Of a stretch of 6,354 bases of DNA, positions 1 through 5,688 are shown one piece after another; the stretch's first letter is position 1; the number at the start of each line of letters is the position of its first letter. A model generated the notes under the pieces. The model was not told where the DNA came from. It searched no databases and was given only the letters and a program-made list of their open reading frames with translations. The position numbers were made by a program, and so were the translations under genes. Source of the stretch: Alphaproteobacteria bacterium (GTDB taxonomy: Bacteria; Pseudomonadota; Alphaproteobacteria; Micropepsales; Micropepsaceae); the NCBI GenBank assembly GCA_015654715.1, contig JAATGK010000293.1:1-6354 (forward strand), given 5' to 3'.

Positions 1-216
1 CTGCGCCAGTTCGTGGCCGGCATGAAGAAATACGTCAAAGAAAACGCCGATTACGTCGACAAGGCGTTCCCCGAGGAAGCGCGCAAGATCCACTACGGCG
101 AAGCCGAAGAACGCCACATCTACGGCGAAGCGAGCGTCGAGGAAGCCAAGGAACTGATCGAGGAAGGCGTCGACATCGCCGCGCTGCCGGCGGACTTCGA
201 CAAGGAAGCGAACTGA
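1..216 (+). CDS. DUF1178 family protein, C-terminal part (5' end outside window)
   Basis: The reading frame is open from the first base and ends in TGA at 214-216, giving the last 71 residues of a longer protein. The acidic, charged tail with NADYVDKAF, EEARKIHYGEAEERHIYGEA and EEAKELIEEGVDIAALP matches, from memory, the conserved C-terminus of DUF1178, a family of roughly 140-160 residues. Its usual N-terminus carries a CxxC zinc-ribbon-like segment, which lies outside this window. The function of the family is not established. In Hyphomicrobiales it commonly sits near a carbon-nitrogen hydrolase gene and ubiG, which agrees with ubiG being close by here. An internal GTG (13) or ATG (22) could be called as a start by software, but homology runs upstream of both, so this is a partial gene. 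Confidence 0.85.
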   Translation: MRQFVAGMKKYVKENADYVDKAFPEEARKIHYGEAEERHIYGEASVEEAKELIEEGVDIAALPADFDKEAN

Positions 217-599
217 TGAGGCGCATCGTTTCGGCACTGCTGGCGTTTGCCGCCGCCGCGATGGGTGCCAACGCCGCTGGCGACGTGCTCTCCGATGCCG
301 ATCTTGTCGCCCGCGCCAACGCGGTGATGAGCGTCAAGGAAGCCCCCGTCGATCGCCTGCTCGGCCTTCACAAGGGTAGCGCCGTGATCGTCGATGTGCG
401 TTGCGCCGGCGCTTGCCCGCAATCCACCGTGCGGGTCATCCATTACACGGCGGCGCCCGGTCCCGATTGCACCAGGCTCGGCGGTGATACCGCGTCGATC
501 ATGGTCCCGGTCAGCATCGCCATCCGCCCGCAACCCTTCTGCATCCCGCACGTGCTGTATGGGAAACAACTGTATACGGATCATCCGTATCAGCACTAA
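216..599 (+). CDS. Hypothetical exported protein with four cysteines
   Basis: I do not recognise a family for this 127-residue product. Residues 1-20 look like a Sec signal peptide: MRR, then a hydrophobic Ala/Leu/Phe stretch, ending ANA-A with probable cleavage near residue 20 or 21. The mature part would be about 107 residues and periplasmic. It has four cysteines (63, 67, 85, 109), the first two in a CAGAC pair, which suggests one or two disulfides or a metal site. The ATG overlaps the TGA of the DUF1178 gene by one base (TGATG), so the two are probably translationally coupled and in one operon. The stop TAA lies only 2 bp before the left inverted repeat of the DUF559 unit. The reading frame is convincing from the overlap, the signal peptide and codon use like its neighbours. 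The role is unknown. Confidence 0.7.
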   Translation: MRRIVSALLAFAAAAMGANAAGDVLSDADLVARANAVMSVKEAPVDRLLGLHKGSAVIVDVRCAGACPQSTVRVIHYTAAPGPDCTRLGGDTASIMVPVSIAIRPQPFCIPHVLYGKQLYTDHPYQH

Positions 600-601
600 A
601 G

Positions 602-644
602 TTCCCTCGCCCCCACTTCGGGGGAGAGGGTCAGGGTGAGGGGG
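602..644 (+). repeat. Left inverted repeat of the DUF559 cassette
   Basis: This 43-bp repeat matches the reverse complement of 1018-1060 at 37 of 43 positions. It has an outer palindrome (604-630), with 11-base arms around the loop ACTTC (615-619) and one mismatch. An inner G-rich tail (631-644) encodes the last residues and stop codon of the DUF559 gene on the other strand. Confidence 0.85.
604..630. terminator. GC-rich hairpin between converging genes, possible terminator
   Basis: Eleven-base arms (604-614 and 620-630) pair with one mismatch around a 5-nt loop. The hairpin starts 5 bp after the stop of the + strand gene. On the minus strand it lies directly after the DUF559 stop codon. No long T-run follows on the + strand; on the minus strand a weak AACTTTAG follows. 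Intrinsic termination is therefore possible but not clear-cut, and the hairpin may mainly be part of the repeat. Confidence 0.35.
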
Positions 645-1026
645 TGCTGGTATCGAGTTCGTGCTTCACCGTGAGCAGGACAATGCCAATATCAGTGGCC
701 GCGTACGTGTTGGGGAACCGCAGAACGCGATAGCCCTGCGCTTCAAGAAACGCATCGCGACGCGCATCGTAGTCCTGCCGGGCGGCATGAAACGGTCCAT
801 CCAATTCCACAATCAGCCGATGTTCGACGCAGACGAAATCGGCGATATAGGGGCCAATCAGGACTTGCCGTTTGAATTTGAACCCGGCGAGCTTGCGATT
901 GCGGACCTCAGACCAGAACAGCTTTTCCAAGCTGACCGGCTTTGCGCGCATGGCTTTGGCGCGAAGGCGATTGGTCGTTTGTGCTTTTCTTTTGTCGACT
1001 GTGCGTTCGGCGACCATCTCCCTCAC
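631..1026 (-). CDS. DUF559 domain protein, Vsr-like (PD-(D/E)xK fold) putative endonuclease
   Basis: The product is 131 residues, about normal for the family. It shows the DUF559 (PF04480) core: a Lys/Arg-rich start, LEKLFWSEVRNRKLAGFKFKRQ (about 33-53), IGPYIADFVC (57-66), LIVELDG (71-77), H80, YDARRDAFLEAQGYRVLRF (86-104). D63, E74 and D76 are the likely metal-binding acidic residues of the restriction-endonuclease-like fold, related to very-short-patch-repair nucleases; all are present, so the domain looks intact. Target and role are not known. I prefer the GTG at 1026, which has a GAGAGGG Shine-Dalgarno sequence 5 nt upstream; the ATG at 1017 is an alternative only three residues in. Both lie in the right inverted repeat, and the TGA (633-631) lies in the left one. 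The gene is downstream of and co-oriented with ubiG, so it may be reached by ubiG transcripts. Confidence 0.88.
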   Translation of the reverse strand: MREMVAERTVDKRKAQTTNRLRAKAMRAKPVSLEKLFWSEVRNRKLAGFKFKRQVLIGPYIADFVCVEHRLIVELDGPFHAARQDYDARRDAFLEAQGYRVLRFPNTYAATDIGIVLLTVKHELDTSTPSP

Positions 1027-1060
1027 CCCGGCCCTCTCCCCCGAAGTGGGAGTGAGGGAG
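1018..1060 (-). repeat. Right inverted repeat of the DUF559 cassette
   Basis: This is the partner of the repeat at 602-644 in opposite orientation (37 of 43 matching positions). Its outer palindrome covers 1032-1058 with the same pentanucleotide loop (1043-1047). The inner tail (1018-1031) holds the probable GTG start of the DUF559 gene. Confidence 0.85.
1032..1058 (-). promoter_or_regulatory. Hairpin that would sequester the DUF559 ribosome-binding site
   Basis: In minus-strand RNA, positions 1058-1048 pair with 1042-1032: nine Watson-Crick pairs, one G-U wobble and one A-A mismatch, with loop ACUUC. The 3' arm contains the GGAGAGGG that is the best ribosome-binding site for the GTG at 1026. 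Any transcript reading in from ubiG would carry the full hairpin and hide this site. Similar sequestration of a transposase start in read-through RNA is known for IS10 and IS200. The role here is inferred. Confidence 0.4.
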
Positions 1061-1063
1061 ATT

Positions 1064-1807
1064 CTACAACTTCCCCGCCACCACCATGTAGTTCACGTCC
1101 AAATCCCCCGACAGGTGCCAGGACCAGCTCAGCGGGTCGAAGCTGACGCCTTGGGTTTTTCTCACCGTCAGCCCGGCGTCTTTCAGCAATCCTGTCAGCC
1201 GCGCCGGTTCGACGAAGCGGTTCCTATCGTGGGTGCCGGGCGGCAGCCAGCGCAGCACGTATTCGACGCCGATCTTGGCCAGCGCCAGCGACTTCAGCGT
1301 CTTGTTCAGCGTCGCCACGAACATCAGCCCGCCGGGCTTCACCAGCCGCCCGCAGGCGTTCAAATATCCCGGCAGATCGGCGACATGCTCGACCACTTCC
1401 ATGTTGAGGACCACGTCGAACGCCGGCCCCGACTCAGCAAGTGATTCGGCCGTCGTCACCCGGTAGTCGATGCCGATCCCTGACGCTGCGGCGTGGGTCA
1501 TCGCGGTTTTGATGTTTTTCTCCGAGGCGTCGGCCCCGGTCACGGCGAACCCCAGCCGGGCCATCGGTTCGGCAAGCAGGCCGCCGCCGCAGCCGATGTC
1601 GAGCAGGTTCAGCCCCTCGAAGGGCCTGAGGCCCGTCCGCCCGAAGTGCCCCGCGACCGTTTCGCGGATAAATTGCAGCCGGACCGGGTTGAATTTGTGC
1701 AGCGGGGCGAATTTGCCCGCCGGGTCCCACCATTCGGCGGCCATACGAGAGAATTTTTCGACCTCCGCGGGGTCGATGGAGGGAGCGGAAGGGGTTGGGC
1801 TGGTCAT
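1064..1807 (-). CDS. ubiG: UbiG, ubiquinone biosynthesis O-methyltransferase
   Basis: UbiG is a SAM-dependent enzyme that carries out both O-methylations of ubiquinone synthesis: 2-polyprenyl-6-hydroxyphenol methylase and 3-demethylubiquinol 3-O-methyltransferase (EC 2.1.1.222 and 2.1.1.64). The 247-residue product has the UbiG N-terminal signature ([10 protein letters not shown]...[20 protein letters not shown], residues 11-44). It also has SAM motif [10 protein letters not shown] (68-76), the acidic residue D93 in VTGADAS, motif [15 protein letters not shown] (130-142), motif [17 protein letters not shown] (155-168) and the C-terminal DLDVNYMV. The length is close to the usual ~240-250. I chose the ATG at 1807 because AAGG lies 5 nt upstream; a GTG at 1825 would add six unconserved residues. 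It diverges from lysC across 113 bp. A TATAAG at 1819-1814 could be a -10 box, but its start point would fall nearly on the ATG. Confidence 0.95.
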   Translation of the reverse strand: MTSPTPSAPSIDPAEVEKFSRMAAEWWDPAGKFAPLHKFNPVRLQFIRETVAGHFGRTGLRPFEGLNLLDIGCGGGLLAEPMARLGFAVTGADASEKNIKTAMTHAAASGIGIDYRVTTAESLAESGPAFDVVLNMEVVEHVADLPGYLNACGRLVKPGGLMFVATLNKTLKSLALAKIGVEYVLRWLPPGTHDRNRFVEPARLTGLLKDAGLTVRKTQGVSFDPLSWSWHLSGDLDVNYMVVAGKL

Positions 1808-1856
1808 GGGCGCCTTATACCGCACCTGTTGGTCGCAGGGGAGGCGAAGTCGCGGG

Positions 1857-1885
1857 TTGAGCCCTGGGAAACGGGCGGTTATGTA
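1857..1885 (+). promoter_or_regulatory. Candidate sigma-70-type promoter for lysC-ptsP
   Basis: TTGAGC (1857-1862) and TATGTA (1880-1885) are spaced by 17 bp. This would place the transcription start near 1892 and leave a leader of about 29 nt before the lysC ATG at 1921. The -35 half is fair and the -10 half is weak, so this is a guess from spacing and position. No lysine riboswitch fits in the short leader. Confidence 0.3.
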
Positions 1886-1920
1886 TGACGCAACAAACGG
1901 TTCGTGAAACGGGCAGGGCC

Positions 1921-3144
1921 ATGGCGAAGATTGCGATGAAATTCGGCGGTACTTCGGTTGCCGACCTGGATCGCATCCGCAATGTGGCTCAGTTGGTCAA
2001 GAAAGAGGTCGACCGCGGCAATCAAGTCGCCGTGGTGGTGTCGGCGATGGCCGGCGAGACCAACAAGCTGGTCAAGCTCATCAACGCGCTGGACCCGCAG
2101 TACGACCCTAAGGAATACGACACCGTGGTCGCCTCGGGCGAGCAGGTAACCTCCGGATTGCTGGCCATTGCGCTCGGCGCCATCGGGGTCAAGGCGCGCT
2201 CGTTCCTGGGCTGGCAAATGCCGATGAAGACCTCCGCCATGCACGCCTCGGCGCGGATCGAAGACGTGCCACCGGAGAACCTGCTTGCCTGTCTAGACTC
2301 CGGCACCGTTGCCGTGGTTGCTGGCTTCCAGGGCATTGCCGAAGGCGATCGCGTCTCGACGCTCGGCCGCGGCGGCTCCGATACCAGCGCGGTTGCCGTA
2401 GCGGCCGCGATCAAAGCCGACCTTTGCGATATCTACACCGACGTCGACGGCGTCTACACCACCGACCCGCGCATCACCGACAAAGCGCGGCGGATGGACA
2501 AGATCGCCTTCGAGGAAATGCTTGAAATGGCTTCATTGGGCGCCAAAGTCTTGCAGACGCGCTCGGTGGAAATCGCTATGCAACATCGCGTGCCCGTCCG
2601 GGTTCTGTCGACCTTCGACCCCGACGCGGGCGGCACGCTTCTGTGCGACGAGGAAGACATCGTGGAAAAGAAACCGGTCACCGGCATCGCCTATTCGCGC
2701 GAAGAAGCGAAGATTTCGCTGATGAAGATTCCGGATCACCCCGGCATTGCCGCCGCCATCTTCGGACCGCTCGCCGATGCCGGCATCAACGTCGACATGA
2801 TCGTGCAGAACATCTCCGACGACGGCAAGCGCACCGATCTGACCTTCACCTGTCCGCGCACCGAATTGTCGCGCGCGATGAAGGCGGTGGAAGAGGCGGC
2901 GCCGACGATCGGCTAGCGTGAGATCACCTCCGACGCCAAGCTGGCGAAGATTTCAATCATCGGCATCGGCATGCGCACCCATCCCGGCGTGGCGCAGCTC
3001 ATGTTCAAAACGCTGTCGGACAAGGGCATCAACATCTCGGTGATTTCCACCTCCGAGATTAAGGTGAGTGTCCTGATCCCGGAAGAATACGTCGAACTCG
3101 CCGTGCGCGCGCTGCATTCGGCCTACGAGCTGGATGTGGCATGA
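1921..3144 (+). pseudogene. lysC: Aspartate kinase lysC, interrupted by an in-frame TAG (open part 1921-2916)
   Basis: Aspartate kinase (EC 2.7.2.4) phosphorylates aspartate, the first step to lysine, threonine, methionine and diaminopimelate. Residues 1-331 are intact: MKFGGTS (6-12), ASGEQVTSG (71-79), the nucleotide-site stretch STLGRGGSDTSA (146-157), YTDVDGVYTTDPR (172-184) and a first ACT domain (about 263-330). Codon 332 is TAG. The same frame then continues from codon 333 ([19 protein letters not shown]...) through a well-conserved second ACT domain with [12 protein letters not shown] and [11 protein letters not shown], to TGA at 3142-3144. The total of 407 codons is the normal family length. 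Without read-through the product lacks the second ACT domain, which takes part in assembly and feedback control. I chose the ATG at 1921 because alphaproteobacterial LysC begins like [10 protein letters not shown]; an in-frame ATG at 1885 adds twelve unconserved residues. It forms an operon with ptsP. Confidence 0.9.
2914..2916 (+). other. In-frame amber codon inside lysC
   Basis: The TAG falls in the linker between the two ACT domains, after ...EEAAPTIG, where homologues typically have an aromatic residue (IGY or IGF). A single change from TAC or TAT to TAG explains it. The reading frame is kept on both sides, so there is no indel. The following base is C. TAG also ends ubiG and ptsP in this window, so it acts as a normal stop here. 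Confidence 0.9.
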
Positions 3145-3146
3145 CC

Positions 3147-3151
3147 GGAGG
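3147..3151 (+). promoter_or_regulatory. Ribosome-binding site of ptsP
   Basis: A GGAGG core lies 8 nt before the ATG at 3160, in the 15-bp gap after the lysC TGA. It fixes the ptsP start and implies efficient translation within a lysC-ptsP transcript. Confidence 0.75.
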
Positions 3152-3159
3152 CGACTGAC

Positions 3160-5427
3160 ATGGCACCCGTTGCGGCCGCCGGTCCACGGACGCTGCTGCG
3201 GCGGTTGCGCGAGATCATGGCCGAAGCGACAACCGCGCAACAGCGGCTCGACAAACTGGTCACGGTCATCGCCGCCAACATGGTCGCCGAGGTCTGCTCG
3301 ATCTATCTGCGCCGCGCCGGCAAGGCGCTGGAACTGTTCGCCACCGAAGGCCTCAATCCGACGGCCGTGCATCGCACCCGCATGCGGTCGGGTGAGGGCT
3401 TGGTCGGTCTCGTTTCCGACACCGGCGAGCCGGTGAATCTTTCCGACGCGCCGAACCATCCCAAATTCTCCTACCGCCCGGAAACCGGCGAAGACCCGTA
3501 CCATTCCTTCCTCGGCGTACCGATCGTGCGCGGCGGTCAGGTGTTCGGCGTGCTCACGGTGCAAAATCGCGCCGCCCGCACCTATGGCGAAGAGGAAGTG
3601 GAGGCGCTGCAGACCGTCGCCATGGTGCTGGCCGAGGTCGTGGCGCAGGGCGTGCTGTTCAACGTCGCCGAACTCGATGAGCCGGAACTGGCGCCCGATC
3701 GGCCGCGCAAATATGTCGGCGAAGGGCTGGCGGACGGCGTTGCGGTCGGCCATGTCGTGTTGCACGAGCCGCGCGTCAAAGTCGAACGCATGATCGCCGA
3801 CGATCCGCACGTTGAACTGGCGCGCCTCGAAGAAGCCATCGGCAAGCTGCGTGAATCCGTCGATCACATGCTGGATTCCGGCGAACTCGACCTTACCGGC
3901 GAGAGCCGCGAGGTGATCGAGACCTATCGGTTGTTTGCCCATGACGCCGGTTGGCGCCAGAAGATGCGCGATGCCATCAACGGCGGCCTCACGGCGGAAG
4001 CTTCGGTCGAGCGCGTGCAGGACGAAACCCGTATGCGCGTCGCCAAGATGAACGACCCGCTGTTGCGCGAACGGGCGCACGATCTCGACGATTTAGCCCG
4101 GCGGCTGCTCCGCCATCTGGTCGGCGAGATCGGTCGCCGCGGCCAGGATCTGCCGTACGATTCCGTCCTCGTGGCGCGCGGCATGGGCCCGGCCGAACTG
4201 CTCGACTATCGCCGCGATCGTCTGGTCGGGCTGGTGCTGGAGGAGGCGGCCTCCACCTCGCATGTGGCGATCGTCGCCCGCGCCATGGGTCTGCCGATGG
4301 TCAGCGACTGCAAAGGCATCACCGATGCGGCGCGCGGCGCCGACATGATAGTGGCCGACGGCGAAACCGGCGAAGTGCACCTGCGCCCCGGCGAGGAGAT
4401 CGTCCACGCCTTCGTCGCCAAGCGGACCTTGCGCGAGCATCGTGTCGCCCAATTCGCCACCATTCGCGAGCTGCCGGCGGAAACCAAAGACGGTGTCCGC
4501 ATCAAACTGATGATGAATGCCGGCTTGTTGCTCGATATGCCGCATCTGGCGGAATCGGGTGCCGACGGCATCGGGCTGTTCCGGACCGAAATCCAGTTCA
4601 TGGTCGGCGAGAAAATGCCGAAACTGCCGGCCCAGGCGGATTTCTACCGTGAGGTATTGGATACGGCAGGCGACAAACCGGTCGTGTTTCGCACCCTCGA
4701 CCTCGGCGGCGACAAGGTTTTGCCTTACGCCCGCCAGGAACGGGAGGAAAACCCGGCCATGGGCTGGCGGGCGATCCGCATTGCCCTCGATCGTCCGGCG
4801 CTGCTGCGATATCAAGTGCGTGCGCTGATTGCCGCTGCGGCGGGCAGGGTTTTACGCATCCTGCTGCCGATGATCAGTTCGGTGGCCGAGTTCAATTCGG
4901 CTCGCGCTCTGGTTGATCGCGAAATCGAGCGCGCCCGCCTTTTGGGCCAGCGACAGCCGCGCCAAGTTCTGGTCGGGGCGATGTTGGAGGTGCCTTCGCT
5001 CGCCTTCATGCTGCCGCAGCTCATGCGCAGCGCCGATTTCGTCTCGATCGGCTCCAACGATCTGTTGTCGTTCGCTTTTGCCGCCGACCGCACCAATCCA
5101 CGGGTCTCGCGCCGCTACGACGCGCTGAATCCGGCGACGCTGACCTTGATCCGCCAGATCGTCGAAAGCGCCAAGGAAACCGGCGGAGAGCTGTCGCTTT
5201 GCGGCGAGATGGCAGGCCATGCGCTCGATGCTATGACGTTGATCGGATTGGGTATTCGCTCTCTTTCCATGTCGCCTGGCAATGTCGGGCCGGTCAAAAT
5301 GATGATCCGGAGCCTCAACTGTAGCGAGATTACGCAATACGTCGGCAAACTGTGCGATAGGGCCGATCATTCCCTACGTGCCCGCTTGATTTCTTTTGCG
5401 GCCGAACGTGGCGTTGTCCTGAGATAG
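3160..5427 (+). CDS. ptsP: PtsP, PEP-protein phosphotransferase of the nitrogen PTS (EI-Ntr)
   Basis: EI-Ntr takes phosphate from phosphoenolpyruvate and passes it to NPr (PtsO-type HPr) and then to EIIA-Ntr (PtsN), linking nitrogen status to potassium transport, carbon storage and stringent signalling. The 755-residue length is normal. Order: N-terminal GAF domain (about 20-165, with HSFLGVPIVRGGQVFGVLTVQN), linker and PEP-utilising N domain (about 180-320), and the swivelling domain with the phosphorylated histidine in STSHVAIVARAMGLP (H368). The C-terminal TIM barrel (about 420-740) has GLFRTEIQF (R475), FRTLDLGGDK, ENPAMGWRAIR, SIGSNDL and LCGEMAGH with catalytic C681. All key residues are present. 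The GAF domain is known in related bacteria to sense glutamine. It follows lysC after 15 bp with a strong Shine-Dalgarno sequence, a pairing common in alphaproteobacteria. If the lysC TAG ended translation early, transcriptional polarity on ptsP would be possible. Confidence 0.95.
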   Translation: MAPVAAAGPRTLLRRLREIMAEATTAQQRLDKLVTVIAANMVAEVCSIYLRRAGKALELFATEGLNPTAVHRTRMRSGEGLVGLVSDTGEPVNLSDAPNHPKFSYRPETGEDPYHSFLGVPIVRGGQVFGVLTVQNRAARTYGEEEVEALQTVAMVLAEVVAQGVLFNVAELDEPELAPDRPRKYVGEGLADGVAVGHVVLHEPRVKVERMIADDPHVELARLEEAIGKLRESVDHMLDSGELDLTGESREVIETYRLFAHDAGWRQKMRDAINGGLTAEASVERVQDETRMRVAKMNDPLLRERAHDLDDLARRLLRHLVGEIGRRGQDLPYDSVLVARGMGPAELLDYRRDRLVGLVLEEAASTSHVAIVARAMGLPMVSDCKGITDAARGADMIVADGETGEVHLRPGEEIVHAFVAKRTLREHRVAQFATIRELPAETKDGVRIKLMMNAGLLLDMPHLAESGADGIGLFRTEIQFMVGEKMPKLPAQADFYREVLDTAGDKPVVFRTLDLGGDKVLPYARQEREENPAMGWRAIRIALDRPALLRYQVRALIAAAAGRVLRILLPMISSVAEFNSARALVDREIERARLLGQRQPRQVLVGAMLEVPSLAFMLPQLMRSADFVSIGSNDLLSFAFAADRTNPRVSRRYDALNPATLTLIRQIVESAKETGGELSLCGEMAGHALDAMTLIGLGIRSLSMSPGNVGPVKMMIRSLNCSEITQYVGKLCDRADHSLRARLISFAAERGVVLR

Positions 5428-5688
5428 GAATGTCGGTGTTGCTGTGGGGGACTTGCAGCCCGGCAAACGGTAGAGGTCGGAAGTTGCGCGCTCGGTGTCG
5501 CAAATTCATCACCGGCGTTGTGCAGCTTTGAGTCACAGCAACTCGGTTGAGTATCGAGCGTACTTGTACTTACCATAGAATCCTTTATTTCCGTGACTTG
5601 ATGGCTTGATATAAGTTACTAATGGAAGCAACGGGATAGTCACTGTTGCGCGCCTCAGTGGCGGCGCAGTTAGGGTGCTTTTCACCAC
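5428..5688. other. Intergenic region between ptsP and the RodZ-like gene
   Basis: This 261-bp stretch shows no convincing gene on either strand. The part around 5570-5640 is AT-richer than the rest of the window and probably holds the promoter of the downstream gene; a TATAAG (5610-5615) is visible without a good -35 box. A 9-bp inverted repeat, GTTGCTGTG (5438-5446) and CACAGCAAC (5534-5542), spans about 87 bp. No clear T-run terminator follows ptsP. Confidence 0.5.

Larger units (their letters stand above)
602..1060. mobile_element. Inverted-repeat-bounded DUF559 nuclease cassette
   Basis: Two ~43-bp imperfect inverted repeats (602-644 and 1018-1060) enclose a single minus-strand DUF559 gene. 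The unit fills the whole gap between two converging genes: 2 bp separate it from the upstream TAA (597-599) and 3 bp from the ubiG TAG (1064-1066). No target-site duplication is obvious and no transposase is present. I infer a small mobile or REP-like cassette. C/G-rich repeats of this kind next to DUF559 genes are familiar to me from other proteobacterial genomes, but I cannot verify that here, and movement of the unit is not demonstrated. It could instead be an old, fixed insertion. Confidence 0.5.

Noticed and set aside
598..1066. Target-site duplication around the DUF559 cassette
   Set aside because: The bases just outside the two repeats (CTAAAG and ATTCTA) do not form a direct repeat.
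661..1444. Plus-strand open frames at 661-1146 and 872-1444
   Set aside because: They are antisense to DUF559 and ubiG; the LTPALSPEVGVRE stretch is only translated repeat sequence.
1808..1825. GTG at 1825 as the ubiG start
   Set aside because: It adds six unconserved residues; ATG 1807 has AAGG at a suitable distance.
1885..1920. Upstream ATG as the lysC start
   Set aside because: It would add twelve residues not typical of LysC and would sit on the candidate -10 box; ATG 1921 matches the family N-terminus.
2914..2916. Genome-wide reassignment of TAG as a sense codon
   Set aside because: TAG also ends ubiG (1066-1064) and ptsP (5425-5427) at the normal family lengths.
2953..4080. Long minus-strand open frame of 375 codons opposite the lysC end and ptsP
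   Set aside because: It is antisense to clearly conserved ACT, GAF and EI coding sequence. Its His/Arg/Asp-rich composition is typical of a shadow frame in GC-rich DNA.
3951..4815. Further long open frames within ptsP (3951-4652 + and 4093-4815 -)
   Set aside because: They overlap the catalytic histidine region of ptsP in other frames, have biased Arg-rich or low-quality composition, and match no recognised family.
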